Below are positions 37,171 through 44,944 of a stretch of 64,000 nucleotides of DNA, in pieces. The notes under the pieces were generated by a model that was not told where the DNA came from, did not search any database, and saw nothing but the letters and a program-made list of their open reading frames with translations. Positions within the stretch are counted from its first letter, which is position 1; the number at the start of each line of letters is the position of its first letter. The position numbers were made by a program, and so were the translations under genes. Source of the DNA: a virus; IMG/VR virus record IMGVR_UViG_3300008339_000010, positions 39,912 to 103,911 of that record. One strand, written 5' to 3'.

Positions 37171-37480
37171 AAATCATCAATACTATAACTGTGAAATAGA
37201 ACTGTCAGATGGGAGATCGTTCAAGGTCAGTGCCAACTGGATGCACAATAACGATTTAGATCATTGGTCAGGATGGAGTTGCGATGCAGGTTATCGTCGA
37301 TTGGATATAGACAAGGATTTCAACGTCTACAGCGCAGTTTGTCAAAACGATCGCTTGGGCAATCTTTTCAAAGAATGGAGCCCGTTTGATGCTCCCGGAA
37401 TCTGTCGACGGAATCGATGCACAGGTTGTACCGACGATCTTTTGATTGGAAAACGTGATATTTCTATATCTGAGAAATAA
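37160..37480 (+). CDS. Twitch/SPASM-like C-terminal part of split radical SAM gene (rSAM3b, 106 aa)
   Basis: The cysteines C41, C61, C82, C87 and C90 lie in SCDAGYRRLDID, VYSAVCQNDRLGNLF and CRRNRCTGC. This is the arrangement of the auxiliary Fe-S domain at the C-terminus of SPASM/twitch radical SAM proteins. The only start available in this frame is a TTG at 37160, because TGA closes the frame at 37154. It overlaps the end of rSAM3a. I see no Shine-Dalgarno. It is probably not an independent gene but the lost or shifted C-terminus of rSAM3a. Confidence 0.6.
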   Translation: MEFENHQYYNCEIELSDGRSFKVSANWMHNNDLDHWSGWSCDAGYRRLDIDKDFNVYSAVCQNDRLGNLFKEWSPFDAPGICRRNRCTGCTDDLLIGKRDISISEK

Positions 37481-37497
37481 TTGATAATTATGTGCTC

Positions 37498-37938
37498 ATG
37501 TCATGGCTTTTCGAATCCCGAGAAATCACAGAGTTACCCGAAACGTGTGTCGGGTTTGTTTATTTGATCACCAATAAACTTACCGGCCGGCAGTATATTG
37601 GCAAAAAATTAGCAAAGTTCAAGAAAACAACATATCGAGTAGTCAAACTCAAAAATGGCAAAAAGAAACGCAAAAAAATCAGAGGCGCGATAGATTCAGA
37701 TTGGCAGACATATTATGGCAGTTCTCCGGAGTTATCTCGAGATGTTGAACTGCTAGGCACCGAAAACTTCTCACGTGAAATACTGTATTACTGCCAATCC
37801 AAATCGGAATGCAGTTACATAGAGGCTCGCGAACAATTCTCCCGACGTGTATTAGAAAGTGATGACTATTACAACGGACACATACAGGTCCGTGTGCATG
37901 GCAGTCACATCAAAGGCAAACTAAGCAGTCAAGGCTAG
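37498..37938 (+). CDS. GIY-YIG-type endonuclease-like protein (146 aa)
   Basis: Residues 19-36 (VGFVYLITNKLTGRQYIGKK) give the VYLI...YIG core of GIY-YIG nucleases. A basic patch (KLKNGKKKRKKIRG) and SDWQTYYGSSPELSRDVE follow. This small family occurs in T4-like phages and may act as a homing or DNA-processing nuclease. I placed the start at the ATG at 37498. A GTG at 37492 would add two residues. It is the last gene of the early operon and is followed by an unusual structured gene-free stretch. Confidence 0.7.
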   Translation: MSWLFESREITELPETCVGFVYLITNKLTGRQYIGKKLAKFKKTTYRVVKLKNGKKKRKKIRGAIDSDWQTYYGSSPELSRDVELLGTENFSREILYYCQSKSECSYIEAREQFSRRVLESDDYYNGHIQVRVHGSHIKGKLSSQG

Positions 37939-38371
37939 CACAGGCCAATGTCGTGTGCCCTAGACCTGGATCCAGGATCACAGGGATGGAAGACTCACCG
38001 CGCTAGTGAGCACTCAATCAGTATCCTTGACAGGACCACGATCGCAAACACCTGCGGTTTGATTGTTTGAATAGAATATAAAGGGAAAAAGACGTGCTAG
38101 TGATAGCACACGTCAGCATGATATGATAGCGTATGTCGTGTTGGCCGCCGTTGTAATAAAGACGGAGCTCGAGGTATCGGACAACCGCCTCTGTAATGCT
38201 CTAACGCTGTGTGACTGAGTCGACTCGGATGATGACACCTCTTTGCCCTGGGCGGGCAAAGTGTGACCAAACAATCTGGATGATAACTGTTATCTCGCTT
38301 CGCTCGATTATGTAATCAATTCATGAGCGACAGCGAATGAATAGACTTGCGTAGCAAGTCTCAATTGGATG
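37939..38371. other. Gene-free, hairpin-rich region; candidate structured RNA
   Basis: No ORF of coding quality on either strand. The inverted repeats seen are: CCTGGATCCAGG (37965-37976); GACGTG-CTA-GTGA-TAG-CA-CACGTC with a GNRA-type loop (38091-38114); CTTTGCCC/GGGCAAAG (38241-38261); GATAAC-T-GTTATC (38282-38294); ATTCAT/ATGAAT (38319-38342); and AGACTTGC-GTA-GCAAGTCT (38343-38361). None is followed by a T-run, so they are not ordinary terminators. The 9-mer ATGTCGTGT appears twice. It lies between two convergent gene sets, after a GIY-YIG nuclease. Candidates are a non-coding RNA, a remnant self-splicing intron or a pause site. Confidence 0.45.
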
Positions 38372-38707
38372 TTAGAACTGATCAGGCCAATCACGGAACA
38401 GTGCGTGCTGGATGTTGCCCGAAACAAACTGATTGAAACTTTTGTGTTTTTCTTCGAGTTCGCCTTCCAATGGCGCCACACGACGAAATGCTGAGTCCAT
38501 CTGTGCCATGTCTTTAAACTCCATGATGATCATCCATTCGGGCATGTCTGCGATTGAACGGAATCCCATCTTGCAACGGGTTATCCTATAACTCATCATC
38601 TTGCCCTCAGACATCAGGTGCTCAAAAAAACTTCGCATTCCTGTGACCCAATCAAGGTCTGAGATATCACCTTCTTTGTCTGCCCATATCGTGTATAAGT
38701 CGCTCAT
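38372..38707 (-). CDS. DUF6614-like protein (111 aa)
   Basis: MSDLYTIWADKEGDISDLDW, MMSYRITRCKMGF, EWMIIMEFKDMAQMDSAFRR and LFRDWP follow the pattern of the bacterial DUF6614 family. This is a small alpha+beta, possibly Dabb-like fold, known mostly from bacteria. No function is established. The start overlaps the upstream gene's stop (ATGA), so it belongs to the gp26-led operon. It could be a host-derived auxiliary gene. Confidence 0.6.
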   Translation of the reverse strand: MSDLYTIWADKEGDISDLDWVTGMRSFFEHLMSEGKMMSYRITRCKMGFRSIADMPEWMIIMEFKDMAQMDSAFRRVAPLEGELEEKHKSFNQFVSGNIQHALFRDWPDQF

Positions 38708-39144
38708 GTCATTGGTCCTAGTATTTCAAATCCTTCTATCTCTTTTTTGTAAAGATGTGCCTGCTCGAGATAGAGATAATCAAAGCCCCTTGCTTTGTAT
38801 ATGGCACATTCTGTTTTCATGGTTTCAATGCCCAATCTTGATTGCGGATCATGATATGTCCATGCAAATTGATCACAGAGAGCATTTTTGTCGTCATACC
38901 TTCGTATGAGACTGAATGCTACCATGCGTTCTTGATCAAAATATCCAATGACGTCAGTCATTGGATCGGTATATCGGCTTCGAAACATGGGTATCACACT
39001 ACTGAAATGCTTATAGATACAGTAAGTTCTATAGATATTGTCAAGTTCCACCATTTGCTGTTCGGTAGGTATGAGATATCCCCACTGGGCTGATGCTTGA
39101 TAATTGGTTTTTGCTAGATTGATACGGGCAAATTGATAGGTCAT
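38704..39144 (-). CDS. Putative GNAT-fold acetyltransferase-like protein (146 aa)
   Basis: RMVAFSLIRRYDDKNALCDQ, SRLGIETMKTECAIYKARGF and LYLEQAHLYKKEIEGFEILG resemble the core beta strands and C-terminal helix of GNAT or leucyl/arginyl-transferase-like folds. The acetyl-CoA loop is not obvious. It is coupled by ATGA overlaps at both ends. The substrate is unknown. Confidence in the gene is high and in the function low. Confidence 0.6.
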   Translation of the reverse strand: MTYQFARINLAKTNYQASAQWGYLIPTEQQMVELDNIYRTYCIYKHFSSVIPMFRSRYTDPMTDVIGYFDQERMVAFSLIRRYDDKNALCDQFAWTYHDPQSRLGIETMKTECAIYKARGFDYLYLEQAHLYKKEIEGFEILGPMT

Positions 39145-39644
39145 TGTCTTGGGTCCTTTCTATGTTGGAACAGATCTTTTAGGTATTCTTCTGGCCAAGT
39201 GTGGTAGAAGCCTTTCGTGGCCATGGACCGGGCCTTGCTGTCAAGATCACTCACACTCTGGCACAGTGCCAGGGCATAGGTTCCTTGGTTCATGCACACA
39301 CCATTTACCCATTCAAGATCTGCAGGATGATCTTCTAGCGCAATGATATCTTGAGGCAAGAGAAATCCAACATTCACAGAATGAAGATCGCGGGCAAATT
39401 GTTCTCTGGGCCATTGCGCGGGATCATATGCATAGATGATGACTTCTTTGTTGCCCAATCCTGTGGTTGCTAGATCCATGAGATCGGTGTAAACATCAAC
39501 ACCTATGCGTATTTCGTAACTGCGATCCAAGCGTGCTCGGCGTGCATAAGGGCAAGGTGGCCATCCGCCCAGCGCAGGATTAGGGACTTCAACAAAGGTT
39601 TCTATCCATCGTTCGATATCTTGTTTTACTTGCTCTAGTTGCAT
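39141..39644 (-). CDS. Hypothetical protein (167 aa)
   Basis: It starts MQLEQVKQDIERWIETFVEV, then PNPALGGWPPCPYARRARL and a C-terminal YHTWPEEYLKDLFQH. A short Cys-containing PPCPYARRAR stretch suggests a small enzyme-like domain, but I do not recognise the family. It overlaps the upstream stop as TAATG and the downstream ATG as ATGA. It belongs to the same compact operon as the hub gene. Confidence 0.6.
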   Translation of the reverse strand: MQLEQVKQDIERWIETFVEVPNPALGGWPPCPYARRARLDRSYEIRIGVDVYTDLMDLATTGLGNKEVIIYAYDPAQWPREQFARDLHSVNVGFLLPQDIIALEDHPADLEWVNGVCMNQGTYALALCQSVSDLDSKARSMATKGFYHTWPEEYLKDLFQHRKDPRQ

Positions 39645-39940
39645 TAGAAGAATGCCATTCCGGTTTTTTTAGTGGTCTCGAGATTTTCTTTGATCAATGC
39701 ACCCACAGATTCTCGCTCACCAAAACTGAGATTGAGTGCTTCTTCATAGGTCAGGCCTCCTCGCATATACCAACACATCTTGAATATGTCGTCTTTGATT
39801 GCTTTGACTTCACGATCATATCCTTCTACTATTTTGGTGATGCGCTCAGGACTCGAGGTCAGGAGGCGGATACGAAAAAATTTGAGACATCCAGGGTGAA
39901 TGGTGTTTCGTATTCTTTCTGGCATTCTGGCCCGTTGCAT
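39644..39940 (-). CDS. Small baseplate-associated protein downstream of the hub gene (98 aa or shorter)
   Basis: The conserved-looking part is VEGYDREVKAIKDDIFKMCW, YMRGGLTYEEALNLSFGERE and a C-terminal LIKENLETTKKTGMAFF. I recall similar small proteins after the hub gene in aquatic T4-like phages, so a hub assembly role like T4 gp51 is possible. The start is uncertain: the ATGs at 39940 or 39925 would overlap the hub gene by 80 and 67 nt, and the conserved part begins after the hub stop (39859), where only a CTG is available. Confidence 0.5.
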   Translation of the reverse strand: MQRARMPERIRNTIHPGCLKFFRIRLLTSSPERITKIVEGYDREVKAIKDDIFKMCWYMRGGLTYEEALNLSFGERESVGALIKENLETTKKTGMAFF

Positions 39941-40707
39941 TTGAGTCTCAAGGGTTTGAGTTCGCTGTGCTCACGCAGTTGTGTGGCATGATCACGTATG
40001 GAGTTGAAGATCTCTCTGTCGCAGTTTTGAACAAACTCTTCTATGTGTTCGGGTTCCACCACTATTTCACCATCGGCACGGATCATGGAGATCACACCGC
40101 TCAGGGCAGACATAGTCATGACCGTGAGTTTCTGGAAGGCCTGTGTGAGCAAGCGTATCTTTTCTTCTTCGGGCAGATCGGAATTTGGTAGGCTGTCCAG
40201 GATTTTCTGATCCTGGAACTGCTTCATGGAATTGGCGTTGGCCTGTTCATAACTCAGCGGCCGGAAAAATATCTCTACGTCGCCGTGTTTGATAGATTCG
40301 CTGTAGTCACCGGCTTTGATGTTGTCCAAGACTTGTCGGAGATCTAGGCCAAATGAGTTCTCGTTGTTGCAGTGCGGGCAGTTGCTTTCAAAATCCATTT
40401 CGTGTCCATAACTGGCGATACGGATAGCGATCAACAGTGTGTCAAGATCCATCTGCGGAACATGCCATGCGTTCTTGATGGCAGGAATGCAACTCTGGAT
40501 CACATTGACCAATGCTGATCCATTGAACAATGCATCTGCTGTGCGATAAGTTATTTCATCGATGGCAGTCATGGGATACACTGGCAGCTCTCGATTTGGG
40601 GGCAGTTCGAGCGAACCTTGAGGGTAGTAGTTTCCATCCGACGGCAGGCGGATGTAAATGGCCGGCTGACGGAAAAATTTGCGTAACGGATTAGAGGTTT
40701 CTGGCAT
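39859..40707 (-). CDS. gp26: Baseplate hub protein gp26-like (282 aa)
   Basis: IYIRLPSDGNYYPQG, LPVYPMTAIDEITYRTADAL, FNGSALVNVIQSCIP and LDTLLIAIRIASYGHEMDFE match the T4-like baseplate hub assembly family. C110/C113 (CPHC) and C257/C262 (CNGPEC) look like a zinc ribbon. The start is the ATG at 40707. An in-frame extension upstream to 41568 is only antisense to the tape measure gene. It is the first gene of a minus-strand operon, divergent from the tape measure. No late promoter is obvious for it on this strand. Confidence 0.8.
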   Translation of the reverse strand: MPETSNPLRKFFRQPAIYIRLPSDGNYYPQGSLELPPNRELPVYPMTAIDEITYRTADALFNGSALVNVIQSCIPAIKNAWHVPQMDLDTLLIAIRIASYGHEMDFESNCPHCNNENSFGLDLRQVLDNIKAGDYSESIKHGDVEIFFRPLSYEQANANSMKQFQDQKILDSLPNSDLPEEEKIRLLTQAFQKLTVMTMSALSGVISMIRADGEIVVEPEHIEEFVQNCDREIFNSIRDHATQLREHSELKPLRLKCNGPECQKEYETPFTLDVSNFFVSAS

Positions 40708-40718
40708 ATTTGGGCACC

Positions 40719-40725
40719 ATAAATA
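40719..40725 (+). promoter_or_regulatory. T4-type late promoter for the tape measure (ATAAATA)
   Basis: CACCATAAATAATTG in the 46-nt divergent gap; the ATG at 40754 lies 28 nt past the box. Confidence 0.6.
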
Positions 40726-40753
40726 ATTGATACAATACTTATCGGCGTAGATA

Positions 40754-43132
40754 ATGGACGAATCAGAAAAACTAATCAAGATGATGCAAGAGGCCATGGC
40801 GGAATTCCGCAAAAGCGGCAGCAACAGCGCCGAAACCATGGCCAAACTCAACAAGGCCATCAATACCAATACCAAAGCACAAGACGAGAATACCAAAGCA
40901 CAAGACGAGCATACCCAGCAGACCATGAAAGCTGCCGAGGCCATGGAAAAGTTCAAAGACACCACTCGAGCAGTGTTGTCTGGGTTGGGATCAGCTGCGC
41001 AAGGTGCTAGAGACAATCGCGAAGATTTCCGTTCATTAAAACCAGCAGTGGGTGCCGCAGGCACTGCGCTCAAAAACATGACCGGTGGACTGGGCACTGC
41101 CATAGATGCCCTGGGCCAGGCCGTTTCGGGCATATCGTCATTTGGAATAATGCTGGGTCCCAAGGGTGCGATTGCCAGCATGATAGGCATGGGCCTTGGT
41201 TCAGTGACGTCAGTGATTGGCAAGGCTATCAAGGCACACGGTAAAGATGTAGTAGACGCAGGCACTGCTTTCATGAACTTCTCGTTGGACGAAACCCAAC
41301 GTGTGGTCGGAGCCTTCCAAGAACTCAGCAAGATTGGTGGTGTCACTGGCAACAGTTTCCAAGGACTGCAACAGGCTGCTCTGGAAACTGGGCTCAGCAT
41401 GGATTCCTTTGCCCGCGTCATTGCCAAGAACAGCCGAGGTCTGGCCCTTGCAGGTGGATCGGTCACACAGGGCATGCGAGCAGTGGTGGACATCACCAAG
41501 GCCAGCAAAGGATTTGAAGACCAGTTTCTTAAGTTGGGAATTGGCTTTGAAGAACAGCGAGATCTCACAGCACAGTTCCTGAGTTATCAGCGCACCCAGA
41601 CAGGAGTCAATCTCCGCGACACTCGCTCACTGGCTGATGCGTCTAAAGAATACATCTTGCAATTGGATCAACTGGCCAGACTCACAGGCATGAGCCGACA
41701 AGAAGTTGCGTCTCGGTTGGAACAACAAAATCGAGAGTTGAAATTTGGCGCTGTGTTGGCTGATGCTGGTAAACGTGGTAAATCATTTGCAGATGCGATC
41801 AGTGGTGCCGCAACAATGTTGGAAGCTAAAGGGTTGAAAACTATGGCCCAAGGTTTCAAAGACAGCTTTGACAATCTAGGCACTAAAGAAGCACAGTTGT
41901 TCTTCCAGGCCACTGGTGGTGCTGGACCAGAACTGGTCAATTTCTTGGAACGCACCGGCGATCTAGCCACGTTCATGGAACGACTAGGGCAAGCCACAGC
42001 CGCAACGTATGAAACCATGGGCGGTACCAAGCAGGAACGCATGGTGGGAGGCCTGGGCACATACTTTGATCCTGTATACGCCGAAATGCGCCTTGTGACC
42101 AATGGCATCCTTGGAACGGCAGAAGCTATAAATGCCGTGGGTAAAGAGCAAAAAGATGCCAAGAACAATCAAAGTGACCTCACAAACACAGTGGTTGGCG
42201 CACAAAAATCGCTGAGAAATTTTGCAGTGGGCATAGACAGCGTGGTAGTGCAACAGTTTCCCAAGATGGCAGGTGCTGTGGGAATGTTTACCGATTCACT
42301 GGCCTCTGGTGCCAGCGCACTGGACAAAATATTAGGCACAGGTATCACCAGAGGTGCACCTCCCGGCTCCTACAGTCGCACCCAGGGAGCGGGGCCGCCT
42401 GGAACAGCAGGTGGTCCTCCTGGTAAACCACCCATGACAGGATCAGCTGGACTCATGGGTGCTGCCGCAAAGAATCTCAATCCTGGCAATCTACGTTTTG
42501 CAGGCCAGGACAAAGCCACAGTGGGCACCGGCGGATTTGCCAAATTTGAAACTGTGGACGATGGTCTGGTAGCATTGGCCCGTCAGTTAGATCTTTACCT
42601 GACAGGTAAAAGCCGTAGTGGCAAAAGAGATACCATCTCCAGCATCATTTCGGCTTACGCACCGCCCAATGAAAACGACACCAGATTGTATATCGAGCAA
42701 ATGGCCCGCTTCATGGGCAAAGGTGCTGATGAAGTCCTGCCCAGAGATCCAGCCACCATGGCCAAACTCATGGTAGGTATCATTGGCAAGGAAAGCATGG
42801 GCGGTCTGGAAAAAGGTTACAACATGCGCGGGGGCATACAGTTTGCTGTGGCCCAGGCGCTGGGCATAGAACCCAGCAAGGTAGGGAATTTCCAATATGG
42901 TGGCATAGCATCTGGTCCAAAGTCGGGATATGCGGCCATGCTACACGGCACAGAAGCAGTGGTTCCCCTGGCTGGCGGCAGATCCATACCGGTAGAGATG
43001 ACTGGCATGACTGACACCATGGGCCAACAAGTGACCATGATGGGCGAGCAGTTGAGCCGATTTGATACCATGATTGGTCTGCTACAGAACAACGTGGACA
43101 TATCTCGCAAGTTACTGTCAGCAACCCGCTGA
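40754..43132 (+). CDS. Tail tape-measure-like protein with embedded muralytic-type domain (792 aa)
   Basis: A helical N-terminus contains short repeats (NTKAQDENTKAQDEH, ~37-52). Glycine-rich membrane-active-like helices follow (residues ~105-160: GTALKNMTGGLGTAIDALG, SFGIMLGPKGAIASMIGMGL). Residues ~575-665 contain LNPGNLRFAGQ, GGFAKFETVDDGLVALARQL and SIISAYAPPNENDT, a phage NPGN domain linked to cell-wall degradation. Near the end is YGGIASGPKSGYAAMLHGTE, typical of tape-measure C-termini. It sits between hub and portal, not next to tail tube genes. It is preceded by a late promoter, and the Shine-Dalgarno is weak. Confidence 0.7.
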   Translation: MDESEKLIKMMQEAMAEFRKSGSNSAETMAKLNKAINTNTKAQDENTKAQDEHTQQTMKAAEAMEKFKDTTRAVLSGLGSAAQGARDNREDFRSLKPAVGAAGTALKNMTGGLGTAIDALGQAVSGISSFGIMLGPKGAIASMIGMGLGSVTSVIGKAIKAHGKDVVDAGTAFMNFSLDETQRVVGAFQELSKIGGVTGNSFQGLQQAALETGLSMDSFARVIAKNSRGLALAGGSVTQGMRAVVDITKASKGFEDQFLKLGIGFEEQRDLTAQFLSYQRTQTGVNLRDTRSLADASKEYILQLDQLARLTGMSRQEVASRLEQQNRELKFGAVLADAGKRGKSFADAISGAATMLEAKGLKTMAQGFKDSFDNLGTKEAQLFFQATGGAGPELVNFLERTGDLATFMERLGQATAATYETMGGTKQERMVGGLGTYFDPVYAEMRLVTNGILGTAEAINAVGKEQKDAKNNQSDLTNTVVGAQKSLRNFAVGIDSVVVQQFPKMAGAVGMFTDSLASGASALDKILGTGITRGAPPGSYSRTQGAGPPGTAGGPPGKPPMTGSAGLMGAAAKNLNPGNLRFAGQDKATVGTGGFAKFETVDDGLVALARQLDLYLTGKSRSGKRDTISSIISAYAPPNENDTRLYIEQMARFMGKGADEVLPRDPATMAKLMVGIIGKESMGGLEKGYNMRGGIQFAVAQALGIEPSKVGNFQYGGIASGPKSGYAAMLHGTEAVVPLAGGRSIPVEMTGMTDTMGQQVTMMGEQLSRFDTMIGLLQNNVDISRKLLSATR

Positions 43133-43137
43133 TAGCG

Positions 43138-43144
43138 GTAAATA
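43138..43144 (+). promoter_or_regulatory. Late promoter for the portal gene (GTAAATA)
   Basis: GTAAATA-TAACACT-ATG: 7 nt to the portal ATG with no Shine-Dalgarno, so a near-leaderless transcript is predicted. Confidence 0.55.
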
Positions 43145-43151
43145 TAACACT

Positions 43152-44933
43152 ATGTCATGGAAAAAATATTTTAAAGTCGCTGATGTTTCAGGACAGTTCA
43201 GCCCAATTTCGGGGCAGGTTCCACGCGGTCCCAGTTATGGCACAGGCTACGGTGTAGACGACAAAGCCCATGCGGAATTTGCCTTCCGCAACTATGCCAG
43301 CAGACTGCCAGAGGTCTACACTGGCCATCCCAACAGGATGGAACGCTACAATCAATACGAGAACATGGATGGCGATTCGGAAATCAATGCCTGCCTTGAC
43401 ATCCTAGCCGAATTTTCCACACAGACCTGTGAGGCCAACGACACACCTTTTGAAATAGGTTTCACAGAAACACCCACTGAGCACGAAGTAGACATCATCA
43501 AGAAACAGCTCCAGCAATGGACCAAACTCAACAAGTTTGACAATCGCATGTTCAAGATGTTCCGCAATACTCTGAAGTATGGCGATCAAGTGTTTGTGCG
43601 TGATCCTGAAACCTTTGAACTCTACTGGGTGGATATGACCAAAGTGGCCCGTGTGATCGTGAACGAAAGCGAAGGCAAGCGTCCTGAACAGTATGTGATC
43701 CGAGACATCAATCCCAATTTCCAATCCATGTCAGTGGCGGCCAAGACCATCAATGACTACAACACACAGCCACCATCGGGTGGGTATTCAGCACCCTACA
43801 ACTACACAGCACCCAATGCTCCTAACTCGTCAGGACAGAGTCGATTCCAGCGTTCTGTGAACGAAACCTGCATCGATGCCAAGCACGTGGTGCATCTCAG
43901 CCTGAGCGAAGGTTTGGACTACTATTGGCCATTTGGACAGTCAGTGCTGGAGATGATATTCAAGGTATTCAAGCAAAAAGAATTGCTGGAAGATGCTATC
44001 CTGATCTATCGCATATCTCGTGCGCCAGAACGCAGGATATTCAAAATTGATGTGGGCAACATGCCCAGCCATTTGGCCATGCAGTTCGTGGAACGTGTGA
44101 AAAATGAAATCCATCAGCGACGTATTCCGTCTAATACAGGTGGTCGTGAAAATATCATGGATACCACATACAATCCGCTGTCAATCAACGAAGACTACTT
44201 CTTTCCGGTCACAGCCGAAGGTCGTGGCTCGGATGTTACTACCCTGCAAGGCGGACAGAATCTAGGCGAGATCGACGACTTAAAATATTTCAACAACAAG
44301 ATGTGCCGCGGTCTGCGTGTGCCGTCATCATATCTACCCACTGGGCCAGATGATTCTGATCGCCCTATGAATGACGGGCGTGTGGGCACTGCGCTGATAC
44401 AGGAATATCGTTTCAATCAATACTGCGAGCGTATGCAACGTCAGATCGTGCAGAAACTGGATGACGAGTTCAAGATGTTCCTGCGCTGGAGAGGTTTCAA
44501 CATTGACTCTGGCCTGTTCAATATCAAGTTTGCACCGCCACAGAATTTTGCCAGTTATCGCCAGGCTGAACTGGACACCACACGGATGACAGCGTTCAGC
44601 GGGCTAGAACAGTTGCCCTATTTGAGCAAGAGATTCCTGATGAAACGCTATCTTGGACTGTCTGAAGAAGAGATTGCAGACAACGAAAAACTATGGAAAG
44701 AAGAGCGAGATCAACCCGAACTGAGCACGCAAGGTGGTCAAGATCTGCGTTCAGTAGGCATCAGCCCTGCTGATATCGAAGCAGACATCACAGCTGGTGA
44801 AGAGATCGCAGGTGCCGCAGGTGCACCCGAAGGTGCTGTGGCACCCATGGCTCCAGGCATGGCCGGTGCTCCTGGCGCTGCCGCAGCTGGCGCAGGACCT
44901 GCCGGTGGTGCCGCTCCTGTGCCCACTATCTAA
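43152..44933 (+). CDS. gp20: Portal vertex protein gp20 (593 aa)
   Basis: MDGDSEINACLDILAEFSTQ (~residues 75-95), TLKYGDQVFVRDPETFELYW, the gp20 core LEDAILIYRISRAPERRIFK and PLSINEDYFFPVTAEGRGSD are diagnostic for T4-like portal proteins. The portal is a dodecamer at the head vertex for DNA entry and exit. The C-terminus is a Gly/Ala/Pro-rich tail (from ~555), ending PVPTI. The start is the ATG at 43152. An in-frame ATG at 43074 lies inside the tape-measure gene and before the late promoter. Confidence 0.97.
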   Translation: MSWKKYFKVADVSGQFSPISGQVPRGPSYGTGYGVDDKAHAEFAFRNYASRLPEVYTGHPNRMERYNQYENMDGDSEINACLDILAEFSTQTCEANDTPFEIGFTETPTEHEVDIIKKQLQQWTKLNKFDNRMFKMFRNTLKYGDQVFVRDPETFELYWVDMTKVARVIVNESEGKRPEQYVIRDINPNFQSMSVAAKTINDYNTQPPSGGYSAPYNYTAPNAPNSSGQSRFQRSVNETCIDAKHVVHLSLSEGLDYYWPFGQSVLEMIFKVFKQKELLEDAILIYRISRAPERRIFKIDVGNMPSHLAMQFVERVKNEIHQRRIPSNTGGRENIMDTTYNPLSINEDYFFPVTAEGRGSDVTTLQGGQNLGEIDDLKYFNNKMCRGLRVPSSYLPTGPDDSDRPMNDGRVGTALIQEYRFNQYCERMQRQIVQKLDDEFKMFLRWRGFNIDSGLFNIKFAPPQNFASYRQAELDTTRMTAFSGLEQLPYLSKRFLMKRYLGLSEEEIADNEKLWKEERDQPELSTQGGQDLRSVGISPADIEADITAGEEIAGAAGAPEGAVAPMAPGMAGAPGAAAAGAGPAGGAAPVPTI

Positions 44934-44939
44934 TAAATA
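44933..44939 (+). promoter_or_regulatory. Candidate leaderless late promoter (ATAAATA)
   Basis: TAATAAATA-CTGCC-ATG: 5 nt between box and the ATG at 44945, no Shine-Dalgarno. The box abuts the portal stop TAA (44931-44933). Confidence 0.65.
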
Positions 44940-44944
44940 CTGCC

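Noticed and set aside
37157-37171. A prfB-type programmed frameshift signal
   Set aside because: The canonical slippery CTTTGAC with an upstream Shine-Dalgarno is not present; only CTTGGAATTTGA is seen.
38161-38230. A possible tRNA in the gene-free region (TTAGAGCATTACAGAGGCGG-like stretch on the minus strand)
   Set aside because: No acceptor stem closure, no GTTCGA T-loop and no foldable anticodon arm.
38241-38261. CTTTGCCC/GGGCAAAG as a transcription terminator
   Set aside because: No T-run on either side.
37498-38371. Group I intron with GIY-YIG endonuclease
   Set aside because: No split gene flanks it and the conserved P7/P3 core sequences were not recognised, so it remains only a candidate structured RNA.
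40708-41568. An N-terminal extension of the gp26 frame running antisense through the tape-measure gene
   Set aside because: Its composition (Ser/Ala/Pro/Leu-rich) is that of a shadow frame; the hub protein begins at MPETSN with the conserved family start.
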